Shown: positions 33,930-44,300 of the stretch, piece by piece
How the letters are laid out: the number at the start of each line of letters is the position of its first letter
Numbering within the stretch: position 1 is the first letter of the stretch
NCBI GenBank assembly: GCA_039090855.1
Contig: CM077007.1
Location: forward strand, 15,673,515 to 15,737,514
DNA length: 64,000 nt
Reading direction: 5' to 3'
From: Macrothele yani
Lineage: Eukaryota; Arthropoda; Arachnida; Araneae; Macrothelidae
Notes under the pieces: model-generated
The model's input: the letters and a program-made list of their open reading frames with translations, nothing else
The model's database searches: none
Told to the model about the DNA's origin: nothing
Program-made: the position numbers and the translations under genes

Positions 33930-35290
33930 GAAGAAATTCGGTCTGTGACTGATAGATACAAGTATACGTACAAGATTATCGCTGTCTATCCATACGTTCA
34001 TTCGTCCGTCCGAGAAACCATATCTGTTCTTCTTACGATCAGATTGAAACAATTCTTTCTGTGATTTTCTCAGAGAGATAGGCAAGATTCTCGATGTCTG
34101 TTCTTCCGTTTCTACCCGTCTGCAGAAATACTTCCACTTAGAAAAGTTGATTAGAAAAATTCCTTCTTTTCCGCAAAGGAGAAAACTTTTGCGCAAAATT
34201 TCACAAATCTCTCCTTCCGTCCATCCAACCATCCATTCCTCAGTCTGTCTGTTTGCCGTGCCGCCCTTTTGCAGACATTCAGTCTGTGCTTCCGAAAGTC
34301 AGATCGAAGAAATTCGTTTTATGGGTGATAGTGAAAGGCATGAGCATGATATTACCAATATCTGTCCATCCGTCAATAGAAACGATATATCCTCTTCTAA
34401 TTATCAGATTGAAGAAATTCTTTCTTTGCGCTGTAAACGTCAGCCTAAGATATAATAAATCTTCCGTTCGACTCATGCATTCCCCAGTTTGCCTGTCTTT
34501 CGGTCCATCCTTCCGCATGAATAAAAAATCTGATTGCGACGGCTGAATCGAAGAAAATCGTTTTGTAGCTTATAGAGAACGGCCTGAGCTTATTATTACA
34601 ATGTCTACCCATCCTTTGCTTGGGCTATCCGTCAGTCAGTAGAAACGAAATCTCCGCTTCTAATTATATGATTGAAAAGATTCTTTGCGCTTTAGGTGAA
34701 AACGCGACCGTAAGATATCACACATCACTCTTTCCTTCCATCAATTCCTCAGTTGGTCTGTCTGTCAGTTCGTCCGCCCACAGAAACGGAGATTCAATCT
34801 CTGCTTATGAGAGCTCACGCTGAGAAATTCGTTTTGTGACTTATATACGGAAGGATATGGTATTACCAATCCATGCCTGTCCCTCCTTATGATGGTCTGT
34901 CCTTCCGTCAATAGAAATGATATCTCGGATTTTAATTATCGAATTCAAGAAATTCTTTCTTTGCACTATAAGGAGAAATTTGAGTTTAACATATCATAAC
35001 TCTCTCGTTCCATCGATCGAATCCTTATTTTTATCTGTCTGCCTGTCCGTTCGTCCGTCTGCAGAATATCGGACTCTGCTTCTGACCGCTGGATCGAAGA
35101 AATTCATTTTGTTGGTTTATAGAGAAAAGCATGAACATGGTACTGCCAATGTCTGTCCATCCCATACGCAGTGTGTCTGTTCGTCGGAAGGAACGATATC
35201 TCTGCTTCTAATGATGGGACTGAAGAAATTCCTTATTCAATGGAACAAAAAATGTGCACATGATTTTCGGCAGTAATAAAATACTGGAGA
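33930..35290 (+). repeat. Diverged tandem repeat, period about 270 bp (left arm)
   Basis: GA(T/C)(C/T)GAAGAAATTC followed by (G/A)TTTT recurs near 34304, 34546, 34818 and 35094. A second half-unit with GAAGAAATTCTTTCTTTGCG recurs near 34408, 34675, 34947 and 35220. Each period also has GTCCATCCGTC and CTGTCTGTC motifs and CATGA-CATG(A/G)TA. The units look like dimers of about 135 bp. No coding constraint is seen. Confidence 0.8.
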
Positions 35291-35479
35291 ATGTCATGTA
35301 TAGGATAGGTAGAACAATGTGCCAGTTTTCAACATATCTGCCGTTTCGCCTTTCCGTCGGTTAAGATGTCTGTGTAAAGACCCAGTGTATATTTGTGTTG
35401 ATGATGGATAAGCTGTTTCATATACACTGAGTGGCCACTTTATTATGACCATCCCCTCAGTACTTCGTTGGGCCACCTT

Positions 35480-36541
35480 TTGCCTTTAATACTGCGTCGA
35501 TTCTTCGTGGCATGGACTCCACGACATGTTGATAGGTGGTTTGTGGAATCTGTGATCATGCTTGATGAATAGCACTTTCCAGGAGTGTGAGATTTCAGGG
35601 TTGTGGATCCAGCTGTCTGATGGCTCGTTCAACTTCACTCCACAAATTCTCAATGGGGTTGAGATCTGGAGATTGTGGGGGCCACCTAAGCAAAGTAAAC
35701 TCACCGGCATGTTCCTGAAACCAATTCTGTACAATACGAGCACTATGGCAGGACGCATTATCTTATTGAAAGTAGCCATCGCCATTGGGATAAACCATCC
35801 ACATGACAGGATGCACTTGGTCCGCAACGATGTTTAGATATGATGTGTCAGTCAGACGTTGATCAACACGAATTAAAAGGCCCAAAGCATTTTACGAAAT
35901 AAAAGCATTTTCACGAATTAAAAGGTCCAAAGCATTCCCCAAACCATAACGTTGCCTTCACCAGCTTGAAGGGTTGTAGCAATGCATTTGGGGTCCATGC
36001 TTTCGTGCTGTTTCCGCCAAATTCTCACTCGGCCATCGGCATGGTGCAACTGAAGACGTGATTCATCGGACCACATAATTTGTTTCCAATTATCGACTGT
36101 CCAATTCTTGTGATCCTGAGCGAACTGGAGATGTTTCCTCTTGTTAACTGCAGACAGCAAAGGTGTTCGAATAGGCCTTCGGCTGCCATATCCCATCCGA
36201 TGCAGTGTACGGCTAACAGTGCGTGCAGAGATCATTTGAGAGGATCCTTGATCAAGATGGTCTGTAATTTGCTGCACTGTTCCCCTTCTGTTGTCCGTTA
36301 CCAGTCTGGACACTCTCCGTTCCGTCCGAACAGTCACTAGTCGATGACGACCACACTTTGCACGTAGAGACCCAGATTTTTGGCTGACAGTCCAGTCTTT
36401 AAACACTTTAACAACAGCTGCTCTGGAACATTTCACGATTGCGGCGGTTTCGGTGAAACTCGCTTCATGGCTCCGAGCTCCTACAATCATCCCACGTTGA
36501 AAGTCCGTCAAATCGCATTTTTTACCCATCTCGTCACCCAA
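35480..36541 (-). pseudogene. Tc1-type transposase, frameshifted
   Basis: ATG 36541 on the minus strand opens 207 codons: MGDEMGKKCDLTDFQRGMIV, TETAAIVKCSRAAVVKVFKDW (first HTH), RTVSRTLHRMGYGSRRPIR (second HTH) and IMWSDESRLQLHHADGRVRI (first catalytic Asp). The frame closes where a 43-bp segment (CACGAATTAAAAGG...) has been duplicated at 35868-35936. Beyond, in other frames, WPPQSPDLNPIENLW (Glu block) and VVESMPRRI are readable down to 35480. It is one of the better preserved Tc1 copies here but cannot make a full protein. Confidence 0.88.
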
Positions 36542-36675
36542 AAATCACTTCTACTACTGTCGCAAGCACTAAGCTTTCCCTTTTTATACTAGCCTCGCCC
36601 TCTGGCGGCAACAGCGTACAGCCATAGCTCATTTTCTTAAAACTGTCAGGTTGTCATAATAAAGTGGCCACTCAG

Positions 36676-37602
36676 CAGTACTCGACTTAGGTCAGTCGAG
36701 GTCCTGTGCACATCCCATGTCAATTAAAAATTTTCAGTCAACAGTTGAAATGAATATTTGCTGGTAAATATTTTTTTCAAGCAGTTTTTTTAGTATTAAA
36801 ACCTTAAAACACATCCCTCATGCTAGTCATCTTTATAGCCAATGTGGCTTGTAATAGACGAGCATTCACACCACTTGTACTTCCCCGCACCCCCAGAGCT
36901 TACAGCTGTAACATTAATTACTCTGGAATTCTTTTTTTGTTTTATAGTATCATTTACGAAACAAGTAACTATCTTCTCAGAGATATAATTTAAAACTTCT
37001 AGTTTGCCATAAATTTAAATGGAAATGATGAACCAATGGTAGTTTAAATTGTAAGAAGTAATCCCTCACAAAATGTTACAGCTGACTACATACATTGCGG
37101 GATAAATTATTACAACAGTCTTTAAATAAAGTAGAGTCAATTGACCTTTTTTCGTATTTTTTTTTATGTGAAAATAAACCCTACATGATTATGAATATTG
37201 ATTCACAAATCTTGCTCTCACAAAACTAATATTAATAATAAAAATATTTTTAGTAAATTCTACATTTTGCTGAAATGCTTTTCATGTATAGCATACCGTA
37301 TTGCTCAGAATATAGACTTCACCCGTGATATGAGATCTCAAGAAAAAGCAAACCATACCTACATGTTATTATAGGAGCGTGATTATAAGTCACACCCCGT
37401 TTTTGAACAAACCCTTAGAAATGTATGAATAAAAATGTCTAAAAAAATACCTGATAATTTTTAACTGTTGAAGTTTCTATTGTCATTATTTGGCATGAAG
37501 GGACTTAAAAATATATTTCATTTTTGGAGGTAATTTGGAGGCCCTCCAAATTCTGAGGCCCTGTGCACATGCACCGCATGCACGTGCAGAAATCAGACCC
37601 TG
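36676..37602. mobile_element. hAT-like non-autonomous element with perfect 8-bp target duplication
   Basis: The element starts CAGTACTCG and ends CAGACCCTG, the CAG...CTG ends of hAT transposons. CCACTCAG flanks it at 36668-36675 and 37603-37610, an exact 8-bp duplication of its target, the terminal repeat of the Tc1 element. Sequence CCTGTGCACAT lies near both ends. There is no transposase frame in its 927 bp, so movement would need an enzyme from elsewhere. Confidence 0.82.
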
Positions 37603-37993
37603 CCACTCAGTGTATACGGGATAACTTGCCCCCTTCCATTTTTTAATGGGAAATGTTTAGGAAAACTTTCTTTCCGTAAAGGTTTTCCTAATGAAACGTA
37701 ATCCCTTCTTCATAAAAGAAATTCGGTGTGAGAATGAAAAAATATTAAATACCTCTGTGCGTTGTTGCCATGAAAACATCTCCAAATTCGCGCATCATGG
37801 CGTTAAATTTCATTCACATGGTTTGCAAAGAAAATGTCTACTCTCCTGCCTGACGCATAATGTTACTTTAAGCAATGTTTTGTCACGTTTTTGTTTTGTC
37901 AGTGTTTTCATTCAGGAAAGAATAAGAAGATAAGAAAGCTCTTAAAGCTCTGAGTTATGAATTTTTTATTAGATAATTAGACATAGAAGGTGT

Positions 37994-38489
37994 TGTAACG
38001 TACCAGGAGATGTGACGTACCTGCCAGAAGGACGCACACGACATAAAGGCAGATAGTAATCAGAATAAAACGTCCGCGTAGCTCAATTGGTAGAGTTACT
38101 TATTCCGGAATGAGTGGACCCGGGTTCGAACCCCGGCGCGGATAAAAATGACGGAGAAATTTACTTCGTTATAATGGCGCCCGAACTATCCGGATGACCC
38201 GACCGTTTAAAATCTCGCATTGGTGTGATGTTATTTCCACACCGCGAGATAGGAAAAATAAGAGAATCCTTTCTCCAGCACTTCGAAAAAAAAAATAAGG
38301 GGGAGATGATGTAACGTACCAGGAGATGTGACGTACCTGCCAGAAGGACGCACATGACATAAAGGCAGATAGGAATCAGAATAAAATGTCCGCGTAGCTT
38401 AATTGGTAGAGCAACTTATTCCGGAATGAGTGGACCCGGGTTCGAACCCCGGCGCGGATAAAAATGACGGAGAAATTTACTTCGTTATA
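37994..38489 (+). mobile_element. tRNA-derived repeat, family B, two copies in tandem with linker
   Basis: Units at 37994-38174 and 38310-38489 share the leader TGTAACGTACCAGGAGATGT, a tRNA-like part (CGTCCGCGTAGCTCAATTGG ... GGGTTCGAACCCCGG) and the tail to TTCGTTATA. The linker between them is the same as at 18491-18612. The second unit's terminal TA was used as target by the DD41D transposon that starts at 38490. Confidence 0.9.
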
Positions 38490-39033
38490 GTGTGGATAAA
38501 GACTTTCCCACATTACAAAAATTAATAAAGAAAATTCTATCTAAGTTAAAATAAAATGGTTGGCAACATAATATAGCAGCGCTCATAAAGTTTTTTCTGT
38601 TCTTTAGGTAAGCGCTACTGCTGAAGAAGAGGAGTATTTCATCGATATTGGTTTCAAAGCAAGAAGAATCGGCGTGTGTGTCGTGGTTCCATGAGACCAA
38701 ACCGGCGGTTACTGTACAGCGTCATTTCAGAAAAGAGTACACATGATCCCCACCTGACCAAAAAAACATAACAGCTTGGTATGGAAAGTTTAAAGCAACG
38801 AGTAGTATTGGCGATCTCCCCCGAGCGGGCCGACCTCCGGTTACACAAGAGACAGTTGTTCAGAAGACATTTCTGCGGAGCCCCAAGAAATCATTCCGTC
38901 GTGATCCACTGAAAACTGGAATTCCCCGTGTCACGGCCAGTGCTGTAGTCGTAAAATCAGCAGAGGGTATACTATGTGCAAATTCTAAAAATTAGAGGTT
39001 ATATTACATGGATAAAAAAAAAAAAAAAAAAAA

Positions 39034-39062
39034 GGCACGGTACACTCGTGATGTACCGTGCC
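39034..39062. repeat. Perfect hairpin next to poly-A
   Basis: GGCACGGTACA and TGTACCGTGCC are separated by a 7-base loop, extended by five A and five T on the outer sides to give a 16-bp stem (39029-39067). It lies within the hAT element, following a poly-A run. It looks like a Pol III or terminator-like hairpin but may be a chance product of template switching. Confidence 0.7.
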
Positions 39063-39196
39063 TTTTTAACAATTGCGGCTATGAGCTCACTTACCGATAT
39101 GAATAAGTATTGTCTCTCTCCTGTCAATTAGGACATGTTGAAGAGCATGTACAAGATTATTTTAATTTTTAATGAAATATATCCTATAAAGCCTGA

Positions 39197-39409
39197 GCCG
39201 CCCCGGTGGCGCAGTGATCTAAGTGATGGCCTCTGATCATTAGTCCGAAAGGGGTCCGGGTTCGAATCCCGATGTTGTGTTTTTCTTACGGCACTGGATC
39301 TCTCCCTTCCCCGGAACCAGTGACCCTAAATTAGGGAAGGGAGACTGCTTATAGCTCACTGAGTTGCTCACGGTGGTCGTTAAACCTCCAATAAAAAACA
39401 AAAACAAAA
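39197..39409 (+). mobile_element. tRNA-derived SINE, family A, inside the hAT element
   Basis: A full head GCCGCCCCGGTGGCGCAGTG and body are present; six bases (GAGGCA-type) are missing after box B. AAAGCCTGA (39188-39196) and AAAGGCTGA (39410-39418) are the target duplication. It must be younger than the hAT that holds it. Confidence 0.9.
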
Positions 39410-39532
39410 AAAGGCTGACGAAATAAGTCCTTACAGCACTGTTCTTCTCTAGAAGAAACTCTTGATCTACTATCAGTTGCTGAACGATGATTCATCAACC
39501 AAGATCTTACATATTTTTTTGGATTAAATCAT

Positions 39533-40089
39533 TCAATGGATGGTCCATTTGAATTTATGGTTAGATACATTGGAGATTAACAAATATGCTCTGAGATCGG
39601 TTATAATGTTGTTCATTAAACTGAAGCTTCGTTCGCATTCAGCTGTCGAACAAGGCAGAGTTGAAATCTTTCTTAAGAGGGGTTTTAAGTTTTCTGGTAC
39701 AACTTGGACGTTTTCAGTGTATTCTCTCAGTTTCTGAATAGCTTGCATTTGATCAACATTAAAACGTCTACAGATTCGCCTTGTTTCTAGTTCTCCATAG
39801 CGCACGTCGTCTGTTTTAATATTTATTCGCTCTAATGAAGAAATATTTTTAAGAAGTTGTACATTTTCACTGTTTGAATCTGAACACAGTCTTGATTTCA
39901 TCCTGTCAACCGTGCTTTGAATAAACTGGTTTGGTTAATAGGTACGATTTTGTTGTTAAGAATGAATTGGATATTATTAAATAATTCCTCGTTCGCTGCT
40001 AATGCTAAATTAGTTTTTTCCCCAGGATTTTCTCCGAAGCTCTCTATAATTCTTATGGTTCTTTTTATTAGATGTTCAGCTCTTGGCAA
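39533..40089 (-). pseudogene. hAT transposase remnant, C-terminal dimerisation region
   Basis: The minus strand reads RAEHLIKRTIRIIESFGENPGE and TNLALAANEELFNN, then after a stop QAIQKLREYTENVQVVPENL and ISTLPCSTAECERSFSLMNNII, the hAT C-terminal dimerisation block. It resembles KIAA1586-like proteins, which derive from hAT elements. The N-terminal BED finger and most of the catalytic region are missing, so this is an internally deleted copy. Confidence 0.8.
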
Positions 40090-41081
40090 GGATGCTGTTC
40101 GTTATTGAAGTTCTGTTGATAATATGGATATTGAAGGTATACGCTATTCTGTCACAAAAAAGCAGAGGGTATACGGCGTATACCCTCCACTACATCCCTG
40201 GTCACGGTTCACAAAATGTTACATAAACGTCTTCGTTTGTATGCTTATAAGGTACAGATCATTCAAGCTCTTCAGCCTGATGACCGGCCTGATGTGCTGC
40301 ATTTGCGAAGGAAAAGTTGCAGCACATATCTCATGATAGTGATTATTTGCATCGTGTCTGTTTCTCAGATGAAGCCCCATTCCACGTCTCTGGTACAGTA
40401 AATAGGCACAATGTGCGAATCTGGGGATCAGAAAATCCCCATTATGTCGCCGAACAACAGAGAATTAGCCCGAAAGTGAACGCATGGTGCGGCCTGATGC
40501 ATGACAGAATAATCGAACCGTTCTTCCTTACAGAGCCCACGGTAACATGTAACGTGTGTATGGACATGCTGGAACTTTTTTGGCACCTCAGTTGCATGCA
40601 CTCCAACCTTCGGTTATTTTTTTTCCAACAAGACTGTGCCCCACCACATTGGTCAATAATGATTCGTGAGTTCCTGAATACCGCATTTCCGGACAGATAT
40701 ATCGGCCACTACAGTTCCATGACATGGCCACCTCGATCGCCCGACGTAACCCCTCTAGACCTTTCCCTGTGGGGTTATGTGAAAGACTATTTTACTGTAG
40801 CAGTGTTCCGGATGTCGAGACGTTGAAGATCAGAATAACGGACTTCAATGGTTCTGTCTCTGCTGAGATGTTAAACAAAACATGGCGTGTAATCGAATAT
40901 CGCTTAGATGTCCTCCTGGCCACAAATGGTATTACCAATCAATGCCTGCACGTGGAGGTGGACTGACACTGAAAATGTTTTTTATTTATGAATCATCATT
41001 GTCGTGCAATCCCTTCCTTGTACCTGTAATACTTTTTTATATTAATTTTTGTAATGTGGAAAATACTTTATGGACACCCTG

Positions 41082-41594
41082 TATAACTTCTGGGTAAACT
41101 AAACTTGTGTTTGTTTATTTTGACAGTCTTCTGTAAATATCAAGTAAAATGGCAAAGGCTTTTACATTCATTCAGATGTACTGGGAAAAGACTGATGTTT
41201 TCGTACTGTGACTATCGTGAAACACTTATGGAATTTCGTGCGATCAGATCCATTTCAGGCATTTTTCAAGAACAGATTTGCAATGACTAATAAAAAAAGA
41301 ATGCTTGCCACTGTTGTCTAATGAGGGTAACTGTTTAAATTGTTAAAAGAACAGTCAGGTGGTTTGTGGGTAATAAGCTTTGCTCTTATCTTCCTCAGGA
41401 GCAAAGCGTTGATAGAAGGATTAACATGGAATATCTTTTTGTTAAGCCTTCTTTACGGTGTAGGGGAAAGGAGTTGCTTGCGACTGTTGTTTCCTTTCTG
41501 AATACAACTGATCCATCAGATAAGGAGAAATGAGGCCATTTTATTCAATATTTACAGAAGATTACCGAAATTAACAAAAAAGTTTAGTTTGCCT
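41082..41594. other. Unassigned centre of the large inverted repeat
   Basis: About 500 bp between the DD41D element and the right arm. No similarity recognised and no open frame above 61 codons with a known motif. Confidence 0.45.
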
Positions 41595-41764
41595 AGAAGT
41601 TATATGTTTAATTACAAAAATTCTCAAACTCAGAGTTTTACTAGCTTTTTTATCTTTTTATTCTTTCCTGAATGAAACACTAACGAATCTAGAGAAGTGA
41701 TCATACAAAAAAAAAATCTTTTGAAATAACCATTATGCATCAGGCAAGAGAATGCACATTTTCT

Positions 41765-43250
41765 TTACGAACTGTATGAATGAAATTTAACGTCATGACG
41801 CGTAAATTTCGGGTTGTTTGCATGAGAACCCTGCATAGAGGTCTTTAATGTTCTTTCATTCTTACGCGGGATTTCCTTTATCGTCAAGGGATTGCGTTTC
41901 ATTTGGCATATCTTCACGGAAAGTTTTCCTAAAAAATTTCCATTAAAAAAAGGGGTGGTGGTGGTGGGGGGGGGTAGAGTCAAGTAATCCCGTATGTATG
42001 AAATATCATATCTAGCCTCAATACGGATATACACTGGGTCTTTGCACATACATCTCGACCAACGGAAAGGCGGAACTTCAAACATGGTGAAAACTGGCTC
42101 ATTGTTCTTTCTATCCTGTACATGAACATTCCCCAGTACTTTATTACTGCCGAAAATCTTGTGCACATGTTTTCTCCATCGAATAGGAAATTTCTTCAGT
42201 CCTATCATTAGGAGCAGATATGTCGTTCTTATTGACGAGCAGTCAATCTAAGTACAGGGAGGAGGCATATAAACATGGACAATAAATACCATGTTCATGC
42301 CTTTCTCTATAAATCACAAAAGAAATTTCGCCGCCCTGGTGGCGCAGTGGTCAAAGCGATGACCTCTGATCATTCGTCCGTAAGGGGTCCGGGTTCGAAT
42401 CCCGGTCAGGCATGGATGTTGTGTTTGTCTTACGGCACTGGCTCTCTCCCTTCCCTGGAACCAGTGACCCTAAATTAGGGACGGGCGACTGCTTATAGCC
42501 CATTGAGTTGCTCACGGTGGTCGTTAAACCTACAATCAAAAAAAAAAAAAAAAAGAAATTTCTTCGATCCAGCCGTCATAAGCCGTCTGAATTTCTGCGG
42601 ACTTACCAACAGACAGATGAAATGCCGAATCGATGGATGGAACGAGAGATTTGTGGTATCTTACGCTTACATTTTCCATTACAGAGTAAATAATTTCTTG
42701 AGTTCGATCATTAGAAGCGGATATATCGTATCTACTAACGACTGAAACGACCATGCAACGGATAGGCAGGCACTGGTAACAGTAATATCATGCCTGTGCC
42801 TTTCACTATAAGCCACAAAAAGAATTTCTTTGATCTGACCGTCAGAAGCACAGACTGAATTTCTGCAAACGGCGGGCCGACAGATAGACAAACTAAGGAA
42901 TGGATGGTTGGATGCATGTAAGGCGACATTTGGTGAAATTTTGTGCAATGCTTTCTCCTTTGCGGAAGAGAAGGAATATTTCTTATCAACATTTATGAGT
43001 GGAAGTATCATTTCTGCAGACCCACGGACTAGCGGAAGCGGAAGAACAGACGTAGATAATGTTACCTATCTCTCTCTCTCAGAAAATCACAGAAATAATT
43101 GTTTCAGTCTGATCGTAAGAAGGGGAGATACTGTTTCTGCGGACGGAAGACAGATGGATGGACGTATGGATAGACAGTGATAATCTTGTACGCATCATTT
43201 GTCTGTCGTTCACAAACCGAATTTATTTCCTAATCATTAGAAACAGAAAT
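41765..43250 (-). repeat. Diverged tandem repeat, period about 270 bp (right arm)
   Basis: The same units as in the left arm occur on the minus strand, for example GAATTTCTTC/GAAATTTCTTC segments near 42190, 42555, 42700, 42820 and 43250 and ATATCATGCCTGTGCC near 42785. It has fewer periods than the left arm. Confidence 0.78.
42330..42553 (+). mobile_element. tRNA-derived SINE, family A, inside the large inverted repeat
   Basis: A nearly consensus full-length copy with a long A tail. AGAAATTTC at 42321-42329 and 42554-42562 is the target duplication. Its target was a GAAATTTCTTCGATC segment of the tandem units in the right arm; the left arm lacks the SINE. Confidence 0.92.
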
Positions 43251-44001
43251 GTATTTTCTGTGGACGGGCGCACAGTGAAACTGACTGGGGAAAAAAGTCG
43301 GAAGGAGTGATGTCTGAAATTGCATACAGTACTTTCTGTCCATGAGAAAGAAAAAATGAATAGCTAAACATTTCGAAGCTTAAGTACCGTTCTTGCAGGG
43401 GAGAGAAACGGAATGATCAGTCCGCCGTTTTGTGACCTACCTGGTACCTACTGTCAGATATCGTAAGTCGTCATGCATCACTACACAGGATCAACCATTG
43501 TTGAATTTTATGGCGCAAGGGCCATGTTTGGTTAAAGAGCGCCAAGAAATAACTATAGCTTACGTCGAACACATCAAACACAGTAATCCCTCGCTCTTTA
43601 TGAAGGGAAGATTTTACCAAGTAGACTGGTGTCCTAATCGAGCTTCGTCAGTCCCATTTGTTTTGCCAGATTTATACTTTTCTACACATTCACAAACTTT
43701 TTCCATGCACTTATTATCATCCATAACTTATATCTAAAATATAACCATAATTTATATCTAACATATCGGCCATAGTAGACACAGTAATCCGTCAGCCCTA
43801 TTGAATGAAATAGTTCATACAATCATTATGGCCCTTGAGTTCGCGACGCTGACGAGCACTCTGATCTATCTCCGTCAGTCACGCTTATTCTGTCAGCTTT
43901 AAGTCTTTCCATAAATTCGTAAATATTTCTCGGGCCCACAAAGCTTATTACCATATCCTGTGCCACCATTCATTTGTAAACTCAGCGAGTTGACCCAAGG
44001 C

Positions 44002-44300
44002 CGTCTGGAAAATACAAGGCCACGGCATTAGAGAAACGAGTTCTCTCCGTTTATGACGTCACTTTCGCGTTACACGGATTGATACGTTGGTGTGGTGTTG
44101 CCGCCACACACGACAGCTTTAGAAACCAATCGGAAGCTTTGGTTTCTGCATGACGTCACTAAAAGAAGGAATTCATCTTTACAAGAGGAAAAAAAAAAGA
44201 TGTAACTCATATTTACATCTTTTAAAGATGAGGAACTCATCTTTTAAAAGAGGGAACCCATTTTGACGTCACTAAAAGAGGGCCTTGTATTTTCTAGACG
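44002..44300. mobile_element. MITE-like element with 20-bp terminal inverted repeats
   Basis: CGTCTGGAAAATACAAGGCC (44002-44021) and GGCCTTGTATTTTCTAGACG (44281-44300) are complementary at 19 of 20 positions. The interior has three TGACGTCACT palindromes (44053, 44152, 44262) and repeats of AAAAGA(G/T)G. No coding sequence or clear target duplication was seen. Confidence 0.72.

Larger units (their letters stand above)
35425..37612 (-). mobile_element. Tc1-like transposon interrupted by a hAT element in its terminal repeat
   Basis: The left end is TA|CACTGAGTGGCCACTTTATT at 35425. The matching end ...AAAGTGGCCACTCAG at about 36661-36675 is interrupted by 36676-37602 plus a second CCACTCAG, and is completed by TG|TA at 37611-37614. 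Without the insertion the transposon is about 1,253 bp. It lies inside the left arm of the large inverted repeat; the uninterrupted right arm (near 41975-41995) shows the empty site. Confidence 0.9.
38938..40200 (-). mobile_element. hAT transposon nested in the DD41D element
   Basis: Ends are CAGTGCTGTAGT and ACTACATCCCTG (9 of 12 positions complementary). GTCACGGC at 38930-38937 and GTCACGGT at 40201-40208 form the 8-bp duplication of the interrupted transposase gene. A second motif, CAGAGGGTATAC, occurs just inside both ends. The 1,263-bp element contains a transposase remnant on the minus strand and a later SINE insertion at 39197-39409. Confidence 0.88.
38640..40965 (+). pseudogene. DD41D-type transposase (N-terminal DUF4817-like HTH), broken and split
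   Basis: The N-terminal part before the hAT reads EESACVSWFHETKPAVTVQRHF and ITAWYGKFKAT, with stops, then TVVQKTFLRSPKKS. After the hAT the protein resumes as VTVHKMLHKRLRLYAYKVQI and IIQALQPDDRP, then a frame shift to CFSDEAPFHVSGTVNRHN (first Asp), FFQQDCAPPHWS (second Asp) and SPDVTPLDLSLWGYVKD (third Asp). The last two acidic residues are 41 residues apart, the DD41D pattern known from rosa-type mariners. The C-terminal end changes frame again near 40820. Proteins of this kind are abundant in spiders, ticks and some insects. Confidence 0.85.
38490..41081 (+). mobile_element. DD41D mariner-type transposon split by a hAT insertion
   Basis: Terminal repeats GG/GTCCATAAAG..CCCACATTACAAAAATTAATA face each other at 38491-38530 and 41035-41081, next to TA on both sides. 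After removing the internal hAT (38938-40200 and one 8-bp duplication) the element is about 1.32 kb, normal for the group. It sits at a TA in the conserved tail (TTCGTTATA) of a tRNA-type SINE. Confidence 0.85.
33745..43412. repeat. Very large inverted repeat (foldback-like), arms about 2 kb
   Basis: The left arm is 33745-35424 plus 37613-37993 (split by the Tc1/hAT nest) and the right arm is 41595-43412 (split by a SINE at 42330). Paired landmarks are TCTCTCCCCT(A/G)CAAG with TACTTAAGCTTCGAAAT at the outer ends; AAGACCCAGTGTATAT and GGAAAGGCGG-type motifs in the middle; and ATTCTTTCCTGAATGAAA with CTCAGAG at the inner ends. The 3.6-kb centre holds two family B SINEs, the DD41D transposon and about 500 bp of unassigned DNA. 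No transposase of its own was found. Confidence 0.85.

Noticed and set aside
33348..34064. 238-codon plus-strand frame with RRALI repeats
   Set aside because: The open part is a translated 15-bp minisatellite joined to tandem-repeat DNA; no domain is seen.
38068..38140. tRNA gene in the family B repeat
   Set aside because: The anticodon loop has six bases and the arm is palindromic; ten or so copies share the same flanks.
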